Shown here in pieces: positions 18,099 through 27,020 of a DNA stretch of 54,748 bases. The stretch covers positions 1 through 54,748 of the forward strand of contig CALWDO010000015.1 of NCBI GenBank assembly GCA_944376715.1, in the 5' to 3' direction. Made by a program: the position numbers and the translations under genes. Below the pieces are notes generated by a model. It worked only from the letters and a program-made list of their open reading frames with translations, was not told the DNA's origin and searched no databases. Source of the DNA: an uncultured Lachnoclostridium sp. GTDB taxonomy: Bacteria; Bacillota; Clostridia; Lachnospirales; Lachnospiraceae. Numbering within the stretch: position 1 is the first letter of the stretch; the number at the start of each line of letters is the position of its first letter.

Positions 18099-21000
18099 TT
18101 ATCTCATCTGAAAATATTTCTTTTCAAACTCCTGCAGCGGCATAGGTCTCCCATAATAATATCCCTGTCCGTACAGGCATCCATCTTCCAACAGCAAATC
18201 TGCCTGTTCTTTTGTTTCCACTCCCTCTGCAATGCAGAGCATCTGACTGTCTTTGCACAATTTCACAATGTCCCGGACCAGAGTCCTCGATGCGGTATTT
18301 CCGGAAATATTCCGGATCATGCTCCGGTCCAGTTTTACGGAATGAAAATGCAAGTCCGTCAGCATGGACAGATTAGAATAGCAAGATCCAAAATCATCCA
18401 GAGAAAACTGCAGCCCATATCCGTCAAATCTTTGTATTAATTCAGAGATCGCCTTGTTCCCATAGTCACCCGCTGTCTCGGTAATCTCTAATTCGACCAT
18501 ATCCTGCGGTATATCCGGATACCGGCTCAGGATTGCCAGAATCGACGCCAGGGAGGAGGGATTTAACAGGGTATTTCTGGAAAAATTACTGGAAACGGGC
18601 ACCAACGGATAGCCTTTCTGCAGCCACTGGCTCATGGCGCACAAAGCCTGGTCAAATACAAAATAGTCCAGTTCCTGGATCGTCCCCTCATTCTCCATCT
18701 CTTCGATCACCCGTCCGTGAGGCATCAAATTTCCCTGTGCGTCTGCAATTCTTACCAGCGCCTCCGCTCCTACCAATCTCTCAGAACGCATGTCTACTTT
18801 GGGTTGAAGATAGATCATAAACCGCCCGGAAGTCTGCTTTTTGAGCCAAGGCGAATCCTCTTCCGGAGAAATCACTTCCCTTGTCCTGTATGACGGATCA
18901 GACATTTCAGAAGAGGTGGCGCATCTCATGATCGAACGTGCCCGTTCTACCAGATCTTTGGCGTTAAAGATACCGTCCGACCAGATACATCCTACCCGGA
19001 ACTGTCCGGAATAATTTCTCCCCAACAATTGCTGTACCCGGGTACACTTGTTGAAAAAAGTTTCATAGGTGATGTCCTTGCACAGAGCGACAAATTCCGT
19101 TTCACGGATCCGGAATACCAGCGATTTTCCGAAAATATCCAAGAGAACTTCCGATACTTTCAGAAGAAAACGGTTTCCGTATTCATATCCCCTCTGTTCT
19201 TTCACCGATTGAAAGTCAGGAATATCTACGGTCATCACGCCTGCTGAACTGCAGGTATCCGAGTTTATGGAATACACCATGTTCTGATAGGACTGAATAT
19301 TCGGAATAGCAAACAGACGGTCTATTGGGGACACGCTTGTTCTTTGCAGAAACCGTTTATGTTCCCTGCTCAGATGCGGGATCACCTGATCAAGAAACGC
19401 CGTCTGTTCAATATGCGCGCGCGGATTCTCCACACAGAGCAACTGTATGATATCTTTCTCCTTTTCCATAGGGAAAATCACATACTGCCAGTTTCCTTTT
19501 TGATCCTGGCTTTTCAAAGACAGGATCAAAGGTTCCGACATATGTGCGGCACGCATAATCACCGGAAATTTTTCTATACGTTTCCCGGAGATAGACTGCT
19601 GGATGCTGTATTTCCCCTCTCCTACCCATTCGTTTATCATCGTGACGATCCGGGCGTCTTCCGTAAGAACCAATATGTAGACGCGGTCCGCCTGATAGAA
19701 CCGTCCGATCCTCTTCAGCACGCCGTCGATGGAATGATCTGCGCTGTCCGCGTTCAGCATCCAGTCCATGCATGCCAGAGCCGCGTCTTTGCACTCTTCT
19801 GTCATCATGTGATCAGGAGTCAGCACATAAGTGTCTTTCTCATCCAGACAATCATATAATTCCATGCTGCTCCAACGGTATTTACCGTCTTCATCCACGA
19901 AAAAGACGGCGTCTGACGCTTCTCCTGTATAAACGGTACACAGTTTGGATACATCCTGCATCACTTTTTCATAATCCATATTTTCTGCCGAATCATAGGC
20001 TGCGCCTGCCACAAACCGCAGAAACATCATCTCTTTTATGTCTCCCAGTGAAATCCGGGTAAAAGAAAAAGCATTTTCCAGCTTCTTTCGAATATGATTC
20101 CGCGAGACCGCCTCCGGGCAGAAGACTAAAAGAGAATATCCTTCCGCCTGTCCGATCACACAGTCCGTTCCAAGAAAAGTATGCAGCGCGGTCATCAGAT
20201 CTTCCGGTTTTCTGCGGTCCTCTTCCGTCCCGAACAGTTCCTCGGCTCCTTCAACCCGGATCAGTATAAACGCGCAGACGGTATTTACCTCTTTTCTCAA
20301 CAGATGGCGGACCATTTCTTCGTATGTCTTCTCATCGTATATGCCGGTCACCGGATTCCTGACCGCCGGTCTTCCCAGTTCTAATTCCCACCTGCGGAGT
20401 TTATTCTGATTCAACGCATAAAGGAACAGGCACACATCGCCGCTTTCCGGATCTTCACACAAATTTACGCCCATTGTAACCCATTGAACCGACCCCTCAA
20501 AACATATCACCTGACATTGGTCAAAAAACCATCTTTTTCCAAATTTATACTCCGCCAAAAGATGCTTTCTGTCAAACCGGCGCTGCAGTCTTTTTACCGC
20601 GCTGGCGGAGAAAAGCCGGAAAATCCCGCGTTCAATAATATCGGTATACGTCTGGTACCGGATCAGACGAATCTGCTCTTTTCCTTCCAGCTGCAGTTTC
20701 TCAGGTATATCCTGCGTCAGATTTGCCTGAAGATAGCAGTACATGTATGGGTACAGATCAGCCGGCATAATCCGCCGCTGAATAAATCTGGACTGCCAGT
20801 TTGGCAGATACGACAGATCCTCTTTGATACCGATGGCTTTTTCCGGACGCCCTTCTGCGTCAAACATCAAATGATACGACATGGAAGACCAGCCGTAGCA
20901 GCTGGTCTGGCGGTACTGGATCACGAAATTGGCCCGTCCTTCCGGTTTTCCGCCATACATTTCCTCGGCAAAATCCCGGAATCTGTCGGCGCTGTCTTTA

Positions 21001-22019
21001 TGGATCCGCCCATTCTGAATCAAAGATTCCGGAAAATTTTCATAGACTGTCTGTCTTCCATCCAGAAGATTTTTTGTATATAACAATCGAAATGTACGGG
21101 TCTTCAAATCTACTTCCCACAGCTGGTCATCCGTCTCATCCGCCACAAAGCTCAGCCATTCCCGCTTTTCGTCATATTGTTCTTTCAACTGCTGCAGCCC
21201 GGCGGTATTGTGCGAGATTTCCAGGACAATCGCCGACTGATCCGATCTACTGACTCTTAAAAGGCGAACCCGGCATGCAATCCAGCGGATTCCGTCTCCC
21301 GACACACGGTAGTTTCCTTCTTCCGGTCCGCCATTCTCTGCAGCGGACCGCACAAGCTGTTCATAGGCTTCCTGATCCGAAGGATGTATCCGGACGCTCT
21401 CGGAATGATTATAATTTTCCGGAATAGAAAGCCTCCGGTAAAATCCCGGACTGGTAAAAATCACCTTCAGGTCTTTCCCTGCTTCCAGGATTCTTACGCC
21501 TTCGTCAATATAAGCCGTCAACAACTTGGAATACATAGGAGAACCGGAACTTTGAAAATCCTCTGCGAACACCCCGTCCGCCCCATAGATAAAGAAGCGG
21601 CGGTGTTCCTCCTTTTTCGCCATTTCCAGCGCATATTCTGCCCGTCTAAGCACGATTTCCAGCATACTGTCCTTACCTTCGCGGAACACATACGCTCCCA
21701 CATAACTGGAAATATTCCTCATAGAGATATCCTCTTCGGCGAACAAAAGAGCGTCGCTCAGTGTTTCTGACTTATCCTCTATGACTTTTCCCGTCAGGTT
21801 TCCTGTAAGAAACGCTGCGAAAAGATTTTTTCCCATATATCCTACGATATCTGTAGCACGAAACGATCTCGTCAGCAGACTGTACATTCTCTCCAGAACC
21901 TTTGGATCTTCCTGTCCTTTTCCGTCAATTTCAATCAAAAAAAGAGCGCATATCTCCGAAGATGTAATCTCTCCTATGCGCTCTTCTATACTTTTAATAG
22001 TATCCTCTTTTGTTAACAT
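18099..22019 (-). CDS. Large c-di-GMP phosphodiesterase (EAL) with three degenerate GGDEF modules
   Basis: 1306 residues without evident membrane helices. The C-terminal EAL domain (about 1062-1306) keeps EALVR (E1086), SSNFS, EITE, LDDFG, VKLD, AEGVE and GQGYYYG, so it should hydrolyse cyclic di-GMP. Three GGDEF-like modules lie upstream, at about residues 15-150, 555-690 and 900-1030. Their active motifs are replaced by GKNLF, AEGYS and RETEF, so none should make c-di-GMP. Between them are PAS-like (about 160-290, 300-410) and GAF-like (about 740-880) segments, suggesting ligand sensing. It is first of a two-gene unit with the CheB-CheR fusion. Its upstream region is the hairpin/promoter block at 22046-22203. 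Confidence 0.9.
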   Translation of the reverse strand: MLTKEDTIKSIEERIGEITSSEICALFLIEIDGKGQEDPKVLERMYSLLTRSFRATDIVGYMGKNLFAAFLTGNLTGKVIEDKSETLSDALLFAEEDISMRNISSYVGAYVFREGKDSMLEIVLRRAEYALEMAKKEEHRRFFIYGADGVFAEDFQSSGSPMYSKLLTAYIDEGVRILEAGKDLKVIFTSPGFYRRLSIPENYNHSESVRIHPSDQEAYEQLVRSAAENGGPEEGNYRVSGDGIRWIACRVRLLRVSRSDQSAIVLEISHNTAGLQQLKEQYDEKREWLSFVADETDDQLWEVDLKTRTFRLLYTKNLLDGRQTVYENFPESLIQNGRIHKDSADRFRDFAEEMYGGKPEGRANFVIQYRQTSCYGWSSMSYHLMFDAEGRPEKAIGIKEDLSYLPNWQSRFIQRRIMPADLYPYMYCYLQANLTQDIPEKLQLEGKEQIRLIRYQTYTDIIERGIFRLFSASAVKRLQRRFDRKHLLAEYKFGKRWFFDQCQVICFEGSVQWVTMGVNLCEDPESGDVCLFLYALNQNKLRRWELELGRPAVRNPVTGIYDEKTYEEMVRHLLRKEVNTVCAFILIRVEGAEELFGTEEDRRKPEDLMTALHTFLGTDCVIGQAEGYSLLVFCPEAVSRNHIRKKLENAFSFTRISLGDIKEMMFLRFVAGAAYDSAENMDYEKVMQDVSKLCTVYTGEASDAVFFVDEDGKYRWSSMELYDCLDEKDTYVLTPDHMMTEECKDAALACMDWMLNADSADHSIDGVLKRIGRFYQADRVYILVLTEDARIVTMINEWVGEGKYSIQQSISGKRIEKFPVIMRAAHMSEPLILSLKSQDQKGNWQYVIFPMEKEKDIIQLLCVENPRAHIEQTAFLDQVIPHLSREHKRFLQRTSVSPIDRLFAIPNIQSYQNMVYSINSDTCSSAGVMTVDIPDFQSVKEQRGYEYGNRFLLKVSEVLLDIFGKSLVFRIRETEFVALCKDITYETFFNKCTRVQQLLGRNYSGQFRVGCIWSDGIFNAKDLVERARSIMRCATSSEMSDPSYRTREVISPEEDSPWLKKQTSGRFMIYLQPKVDMRSERLVGAEALVRIADAQGNLMPHGRVIEEMENEGTIQELDYFVFDQALCAMSQWLQKGYPLVPVSSNFSRNTLLNPSSLASILAILSRYPDIPQDMVELEITETAGDYGNKAISELIQRFDGYGLQFSLDDFGSCYSNLSMLTDLHFHSVKLDRSMIRNISGNTASRTLVRDIVKLCKDSQMLCIAEGVETKEQADLLLEDGCLYGQGYYYGRPMPLQEFEKKYFQMR

Positions 22020-22045
22020 GATATTTCCCCCGAATGTATGCTTTT

Positions 22046-22203
22046 GTATCCGCGCAGCGGATACGCACCAGCACTACGTGCCCATTATACCATGTCTGCT
22101 CCGCAGACATGATGCCTCCGGCGGATGCGCCCGGCTTTCTGCGGCGAACGCAGAAACCGGCATGCGCGATGGTATAATTCGCACTACGTGCCCATTATAC
22201 CAT
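22046..22203 (-). repeat. Hairpin cluster with two identical promoter-bearing 23-bp repeats
   Basis: Two identical 23-base copies (22071-22093 and 22181-22203) lie 110 bases apart; on the minus strand each contains TGGTATAATGGGC, a full extended -10 promoter (TATAAT at 22199-22194 and 22089-22084). Around and between them are perfect or nearly perfect hairpins: 22046-22064 (8-bp stem, 3-base loop), 22091-22111 (9-bp stem, 3-base loop), 22131-22160 (12-bp stem with one bulge) and 22169-22203 (10-bp stem that pairs the second repeat with an inverted copy of its -10). No T-run follows any stem, so these are not ordinary terminators. The block lies in the 208-base gap between xpt and the EAL gene and is likely to hold the EAL promoter(s). 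It may be an interspersed palindromic repeat. Confidence 0.75.
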
Positions 22204-22227
22204 AAAAGCAGGAAAATACCATAAGAT

Positions 22228-22827
22228 TTATCTATTTGTGTTATCTTTTTCATGTCTGAAACGGATTTCTCCCGTCTCATCATCCATACTGTCTATGATA
22301 GCCAGAGATTCTACCTGGTATCCTTTCTCCCTGAGCATGCGTCCTCCGATCTGCTGCCCTTTCTCAATGGCGATCCCGATCCCTTCTATCGTGGCGCCCG
22401 CATGTTCGATAATATCGATCAGGCCGTTTACTGCACAGCCATTAGCCAGAAAATCATCAATGATCAGAATATGGTCCTCCGGTCCCAGATATTTTTTGGA
22501 GACAATCACATCATAAACTCTTTTATGAGTGAAAGATTCGATCTTGGTACTGTATACTTCTCCGTCAATGTTAATGCTCTGGGTCTTTTTCGCAAAGACG
22601 ACCGGCACATGAAAATACTGGGCGACTATACAGGCAATCCCGATTCCCGACGCCTCAATAGTGAGAATCTTATTAATCGTCTTGCCCTCAAACAATCTGT
22701 AAAATTCTTTTCCCATCTCATTAAACAGATCAATGTCCATCTGATGGTTCAGGAAATTGTCTACTTTCAGTACATTTCCTTTTTTTACAATCCCGTCTTC
22801 CCGGATTCTTTTTTCCAATAATTCCAT
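22228..22827 (-). CDS. xpt: Xanthine phosphoribosyltransferase
   Basis: 199 residues, full length for Xpt, which joins xanthine to PRPP to give XMP in purine salvage. It opens [13 protein letters not shown] and carries the PRPP loop [13 protein letters not shown]; the sequence is typical throughout. AGGA lies about 7-8 bases before the ATG. In Bacillus relatives xpt is often under a purine riboswitch; the 66-base upstream gap here is too short and has no such element. A separate promoter is at 22862-22890, although the gene lies on the same strand just downstream of the his genes. Confidence 0.95.
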   Translation of the reverse strand: MELLEKRIREDGIVKKGNVLKVDNFLNHQMDIDLFNEMGKEFYRLFEGKTINKILTIEASGIGIACIVAQYFHVPVVFAKKTQSINIDGEVYSTKIESFTHKRVYDVIVSKKYLGPEDHILIIDDFLANGCAVNGLIDIIEHAGATIEGIGIAIEKGQQIGGRMLREKGYQVESLAIIDSMDDETGEIRFRHEKDNTNR

Positions 22828-22861
22828 ACATTTATCCTCTGTGTTCCAGTTTATTTTGTCT

Positions 22862-22890
22862 ATTGTATCATCTGGACAGCTGTTCGTAAA
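22862..22890 (-). promoter_or_regulatory. Promoter candidate of xpt
   Basis: On the minus strand, TTTACG (22890-22885) and TACAAT (22867-22862) are 17 bases apart, and TGA just before the -10 makes it an extended -10. It would let xpt be transcribed independently of the small membrane protein gene and the his genes upstream. Confidence 0.5.
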
Positions 22891-22893
22891 GAG

Positions 22894-23163
22894 TCAGTTC
22901 CATGACTCGGACAGTTCGGATAACTGCGTCTGCAATTCATTGTCTGTAACTGCTTCTACGATCTGTTCGGCTGTTATGTGGAAAATACTTCCGCCTGTAA
23001 AACTCAGATACGCAAATCCGGCAAATAAAAGCAGGCATATCGTAAATTTTAACTTAAAAAGAGTAAGCGGCCGGGACGGCGCTTCTTCCGCGGAATGTCC
23101 GTAGATCTGATCGCCCCTGCCGCCGTATGTCTCTCTGAGAAGCTGCTCTCTGTATGCGCCCAT
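22894..23163 (-). CDS. Small single-span membrane protein, unknown function
   Basis: 89 residues. The N-terminal 35 residues are charged and Gly/Tyr-rich (YREQLLRETYGGRGDQIYGH). One membrane helix (about 40-60, FTICLLLFAGFAYLSF) is followed by a ~28-residue acidic outer tail with a predicted helix (AEQIVEAVTDNELQTQL). The ATG at 23163 has GGAGGG about 8 bases ahead, supporting a real gene. It starts 57 bases after hisIE with no terminator between, so it may be the last gene of the his operon. I do not recognise a family. Confidence 0.65.
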   Translation of the reverse strand: MGAYREQLLRETYGGRGDQIYGHSAEEAPSRPLTLFKLKFTICLLLFAGFAYLSFTGGSIFHITAEQIVEAVTDNELQTQLSELSESWN

Positions 23164-23220
23164 CTGTCATCCCTCCTGCTGTATCTTATGATGCGGAGGA
23201 GGAAAACATGCCTTTCGTTT

Positions 23221-24465
23221 CTAGCGGTTTGCCAGCTCTTTGGTAATATCTTCCCAGGTCACGCCTTTTTCAGCCATCAGGACCATAGCGTGATACAGAA
23301 GATCCGACATCTCATACTTGATCTCTTCCGGATCCGGATTCTTGGCGGCGATTACCAGTTCCGTCGCTTCCTCCCCTACCTTTTTCAGGATCTTGTCGAT
23401 TCCTTTGTCAAAGAGATAGTTGGTATAAGATCCCTCTTTCGGATGTACTTTTCTGTCCAGGATTACATTGTAGACATCTTCCAGCACCCGGAGCGGATTC
23501 TTGGTCTCGTTTTCCCTTTCCACCAGATCACGATAGAAGCAGGTCCTGTTTCCGGTATGGCATGCCGCGCCGATCTGGCTGACTCTGGCCAGGATCGTGT
23601 CGTTGTCACAGTCTATAGACAAAGATTTTACATACTGGAAATGGCCGCTGGTCATCCCTTTCGTCCAGAGTTCGTTCCTGCTGCGGCTCCAGTAGGTCAT
23701 CTTTCCGATACGCAGGGTAGTCTGGAATGCTTCTTCGTTCATATAGGCGAGCATCAGGACTTCCGACGTGCGGTAATCCTGGACAATAACCGGAACCAGT
23801 CCGTCCGCGTCTGTCTTCATCTCGCTCCACGGGATGCTGCTCTCCAGGACGTTCATCTCCAGTCCCCGCTTTGCCGCTTCTTCTTTCAGGCCCATGAAAT
23901 CCGCCACTTCTGTAGAAAAATAAACGCTGGCAATTCCCGCCGCCCACTTGTTGGCAAGCACATTGATGACCGCATCTTTCGTGGCAGCGGAACTGACGCT
24001 GATCACCGGCAGCTCTCCTGTATATGGACAATGAGTATCCGACCCGGACCAGAGGATCAGGCTTCCCTTTTCATCCAGCTCTTTCGTAAGCTGCGTCTCA
24101 TCCGCGATCGAGAAGCCGATTTTTTCCTTGCCGAACCGTTTCGAGACTTCCTCCGTCATATCCACATTGCTCTCCCGTCCGTAGTTCAGGATTGCTTTAT
24201 CACATCCTGCATACAGGATTTTCTTCACATCCTCTGTGCGGCGGATATGTCCTCCCGCATAGACCGGGATTTCTGCCGCGCGCGTAATCTCCTTCATCAG
24301 TCCGATATTCTGCTCATGCTCTTCATCGGACTGGGCCAGATCAAAAAGAAGGATCGCATCCGCCCCGTTGTCACTGTAAAATTCCGCAAGTTTAACGCCG
24401 TCCTGTCCGTTTACTTTGCCTCCGCGCAGGGGCATCACCGGAACCAGATATTTTTTCTTCATCAT
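23221..24465 (-). CDS. hisIE: HisIE (phosphoribosyl-AMP cyclohydrolase / phosphoribosyl-ATP diphosphatase) with N-terminal HisA/HisF-like barrel
   Basis: 414 residues, about twice normal HisIE length. Residues 215-315 are His[21 protein letters not shown], the metal-binding SIDCDND and [10 protein letters not shown]. Residues about 322-414 are HisE with [15 protein letters not shown]. These perform steps 3 and 2 of histidine synthesis. The first ~210 residues are a HisA/HisF-like TIM barrel, clearest at [26 protein letters not shown]. The catalytic Asp expected near the N-terminus (IPCLD or IPAID in the family) is Met/Pro here ([11 protein letters not shown]), and the second half-barrel is weak. 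The barrel is therefore probably structural or regulatory. The start overlaps the hisB stop (ATGA). Confidence 0.9.
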   Translation of the reverse strand: MMKKKYLVPVMPLRGGKVNGQDGVKLAEFYSDNGADAILLFDLAQSDEEHEQNIGLMKEITRAAEIPVYAGGHIRRTEDVKKILYAGCDKAILNYGRESNVDMTEEVSKRFGKEKIGFSIADETQLTKELDEKGSLILWSGSDTHCPYTGELPVISVSSAATKDAVINVLANKWAAGIASVYFSTEVADFMGLKEEAAKRGLEMNVLESSIPWSEMKTDADGLVPVIVQDYRTSEVLMLAYMNEEAFQTTLRIGKMTYWSRSRNELWTKGMTSGHFQYVKSLSIDCDNDTILARVSQIGAACHTGNRTCFYRDLVERENETKNPLRVLEDVYNVILDRKVHPKEGSYTNYLFDKGIDKILKKVGEEATELVIAAKNPDPEEIKYEMSDLLYHAMVLMAEKGVTWEDITKELANR

Positions 24466-25052
24466 TCCAAACTGCCTTTCGTTGATAATACACCTGTAAT
24501 TCTCTCATCTATAGAGACCGCCATATCCAGCGCTTTCGCAAATGCCTTGAACATCGCTTCGCAGATATGATGGCTGTTGCTTCCTGCAAACACCTGAAAA
24601 TGCAGATTCATCTCGGCGCTGTAGGATACGGCGTAAAAAAATTCCTTTACCATCTCCGTATCCATATCTCCGATCTTCTGAGACGGAAATTCCGCATTGG
24701 ATACATAGTAGGGTCTCCCGGACAGATCCACCGCGCAGAGTACCAGCGCTTCGTCCATGGGCAGGATGCAGCTTCCGTATCGCCGGATTCCTTTTTTATC
24801 TCCCGCCGCTTCTTTGATGGCTTTTCCAAGCACGATCCCCGTATCTTCAATCGTATGGTGACAATCCACTTCAAGATCTCCGTCCGCACTGACGATCAAA
24901 TCAAAAAAACCGTGTCTGGCGAACCCGTCCAGCATATGATCAAAGAAACCGATACCCGTATCCAGCTGTGCCGTACCGCTTCCGTCCAGATCCAAAGTCA
25001 CGCTGATATTGGTCTCTTTCGTGTTCCGCTCTACCGTCGCTTTCCTCTCCAT
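24462..25052 (-). CDS. hisB: Imidazoleglycerol-phosphate dehydratase
   Basis: 196 residues, the usual size for monofunctional HisB. It dehydrates imidazole glycerol phosphate to imidazole acetol phosphate using manganese. The repeated metal-binding histidine motifs are present: [23 protein letters not shown] and [16 protein letters not shown] start at the ATG at 25052, one base after the hisD stop, where AGGAGG overlaps the end of hisD; longer versions would start inside hisD. There is no fused phosphatase domain. Confidence 0.95.
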   Translation of the reverse strand: MERKATVERNTKETNISVTLDLDGSGTAQLDTGIGFFDHMLDGFARHGFFDLIVSADGDLEVDCHHTIEDTGIVLGKAIKEAAGDKKGIRRYGSCILPMDEALVLCAVDLSGRPYYVSNAEFPSQKIGDMDTEMVKEFFYAVSYSAEMNLHFQVFAGSNSHHICEAMFKAFAKALDMAVSIDERITGVLSTKGSLE

Positions 25053-25053
25053 C

Positions 25054-26361
25054 TTATTCCTCCTGTCCCGGCTCTTCAAAACGCACGCGGATGGAATTGG
25101 CATGCGCCGTGAGCTGTTCCTGCTCTGCAAAATATTCTATATCTTCATGCGCTTTTTCAAGCGCTTCTCTGGAATAATAGATGATGCTGGACTTTTTTAC
25201 AAAATCATCTACCGATACCGGCGAGAAAAATCTCGCCGTCCCATTGGTGGGAAGGATGTGGTTCGGACCCGCGTAATAATCGCCCAACGGTTCGCTGCTG
25301 TATTCTCCCAGGAAAATAGCTCCCGCATTGCGGATCTTCGTCATGACCTCGAAGGGATTGCGCGTCACGATCTCCAGATGCTCGGAAGCAATCAGATTAA
25401 CCGTATCCACAGCGTCCTCCAGAGAATCTGCCAGAAGGATCCATCCATAGTTGTCCAGGGATTTCTGTATGATCTCTTTTCTGGAAAGCCCTTTTACAAA
25501 CGCGTCCACTTCCGCGGACACTTTCCGGGCCAGGTCTTCGCTGGTGGTTACCAGGATCGCGCTGGCCATCTCGTCATGCTCCGCCTGGGAAAGCAGATCC
25601 GCAGCCACATACCTGGGATTGGCAGTCTCATCCGCCAGCACCAGGATCTCGCTGGGACCGGCGATGGAATCGATTCCCACATACCCGGATACAGCCTTTT
25701 TCGCCAGAGCCACAAAGATATTTCCCGGACCTGTGATCTTGTCCACTTTGGGGATGCTCTCCGTGCCAAATGCCATGGCCGCGATCGCCTGGGCTCCGCC
25801 CATCTTGTATACGGCGTCCGCTCCCGCCTCCTTCGCAGAGACCAGAACCGACGGATTGACCTTTCCGTCTTTGCCGCAGGGCGTGGCCATGATCACCTGG
25901 CTGACGCCGGCGATCTTTGCCGGGACAATGTTCATCAGCACCGAAGACGGATACACTGCCTTCCCGCCCGGCACATACACGCCCGCTGCCCGAAGCGGCG
26001 TCACCTTCTGCCCCAGGATCGTGCCTTCCGGCGTGGAATCAAACCAGCTGTACTGACGCTGTTTTTCATGATAATCCCGGATGTTTTTCAGAGATTTCCG
26101 GATCGTCCTAAGAAGTCTTTCGTCTATCTTCTCATACGCCTCCTGAAACTCTTCCTCCGTCACCTGCACATTGGCCGCGCTGATCCCGTCCCAGTCAAAT
26201 TTCCGGGTCAGCTCGAAAAGAGCCTGATCTCCTTCCGTGCGCACCCGCTCCACGATCTCTGTGACCGTATCATTGTATTGTCCGTAATTGCCGGGGCTTC
26301 TCTTTAGCAGAGTGTCCAGCAGATTCTTTTTTGTTGTATCATCCAGTCTTACTGTCCGCAT
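25054..26361 (-). CDS. hisD: Histidinol dehydrogenase
   Basis: 435 residues, full length. It oxidises L-histidinol twice to L-histidine with NAD and zinc, the last step of the pathway. Recognisable motifs include GVYVPGGKAVYPSSVLMN, ITGPGN, GIDSIAGPSE, SQAEHDE and the late GPNHILPTNGTARF. It sits 10 bases after hisG and 1 base before hisB in the same operon. Confidence 0.97.
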   Translation of the reverse strand: MRTVRLDDTTKKNLLDTLLKRSPGNYGQYNDTVTEIVERVRTEGDQALFELTRKFDWDGISAANVQVTEEEFQEAYEKIDERLLRTIRKSLKNIRDYHEKQRQYSWFDSTPEGTILGQKVTPLRAAGVYVPGGKAVYPSSVLMNIVPAKIAGVSQVIMATPCGKDGKVNPSVLVSAKEAGADAVYKMGGAQAIAAMAFGTESIPKVDKITGPGNIFVALAKKAVSGYVGIDSIAGPSEILVLADETANPRYVAADLLSQAEHDEMASAILVTTSEDLARKVSAEVDAFVKGLSRKEIIQKSLDNYGWILLADSLEDAVDTVNLIASEHLEIVTRNPFEVMTKIRNAGAIFLGEYSSEPLGDYYAGPNHILPTNGTARFFSPVSVDDFVKKSSIIYYSREALEKAHEDIEYFAEQEQLTAHANSIRVRFEEPGQEE

Positions 26362-26371
26362 AACCCGCCTC

Positions 26372-27007
26372 CTATAGTACTGCTTTTAATTCCTGGATCA
26401 GTTTTCCGATCCGGTCATTTTCCATCTTCATGCTCACCTGATTTACCACCATACGGGCGGACAACGGGCATATCTCTTCCAGAACCTTCAGTCCGTTCTC
26501 CCTCAATGTAGATCCGGTCTCCACGATATCCACGATTACTTCCGACAACCCTACGATGGGCGCCAATTCTATGGAACCGTTCAGTTTGATGATCTCCACC
26601 GTCTGATGCTTCTGATCGTAAAAATAATTCTTGGCAATGTGCGGATACTTGGTAGCCACACGGATCAGTTCCTGTTTCTTTAACAGTTCTCTGGCAGATT
26701 CCGGGCCGCAGACGCACATCCTGCATTTTCCGTATCCCAGATCCAGAACCTCATACATCCTCCGGTTTTCCTCCAGGATCACATCCTTCCCTACCACTCC
26801 GATATCCGCCGCTCCATACTCTACATAAGTGGGAACATCAGGACCCTTGGCCAGGAAAAATTTTAATTTTCTCTCTTCATTTACAAAGATCAGCTTTCTG
26901 GTGTCCGGATCCTTCATCTCCTCGCAGGTAACGCCCACTTTCTCCAGCAGCTCCATGGTCTTTTTCGCCAGCCGCCCTTTACACAGGGCAAACGTCAAAT
27001 ATCTCAT
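26372..27007 (-). CDS. hisG: ATP phosphoribosyltransferase, short form
   Basis: 211 residues: the short HisG, which lacks the C-terminal ACT-like regulatory domain and is known to need HisZ as partner. It joins ATP and PRPP, the first committed step. Motifs: LCKGRLAKKT near the N-terminus and the PRPP loop DIVETGSTLREN. HisZ is encoded immediately upstream (13-base gap), matching the hetero-octameric HisGZ enzyme. Confidence 0.97.
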   Translation of the reverse strand: MRYLTFALCKGRLAKKTMELLEKVGVTCEEMKDPDTRKLIFVNEERKLKFFLAKGPDVPTYVEYGAADIGVVGKDVILEENRRMYEVLDLGYGKCRMCVCGPESARELLKKQELIRVATKYPHIAKNYFYDQKHQTVEIIKLNGSIELAPIVGLSEVIVDIVETGSTLRENGLKVLEEICPLSARMVVNQVSMKMENDRIGKLIQELKAVL

Positions 27008-27020
27008 ACTATATAGTCCT

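Noticed and set aside
22046-22203. CRISPR array or integron attC sites
   Set aside because: Only two copies of the direct repeat, no regular spacers, no cas or integrase gene; the hairpins differ in sequence.
22828-22893. Purine riboswitch upstream of xpt
   Set aside because: The gap is only 66 bases and lacks the three-way junction and conserved loops; an ordinary promoter is present instead.
23095-24570. Long open frame on the plus strand opposite hisIE
   Set aside because: It is antisense to a certain gene, has no recognisable family or ribosome site, and is composed as expected for a shadow of a GC-biased gene.
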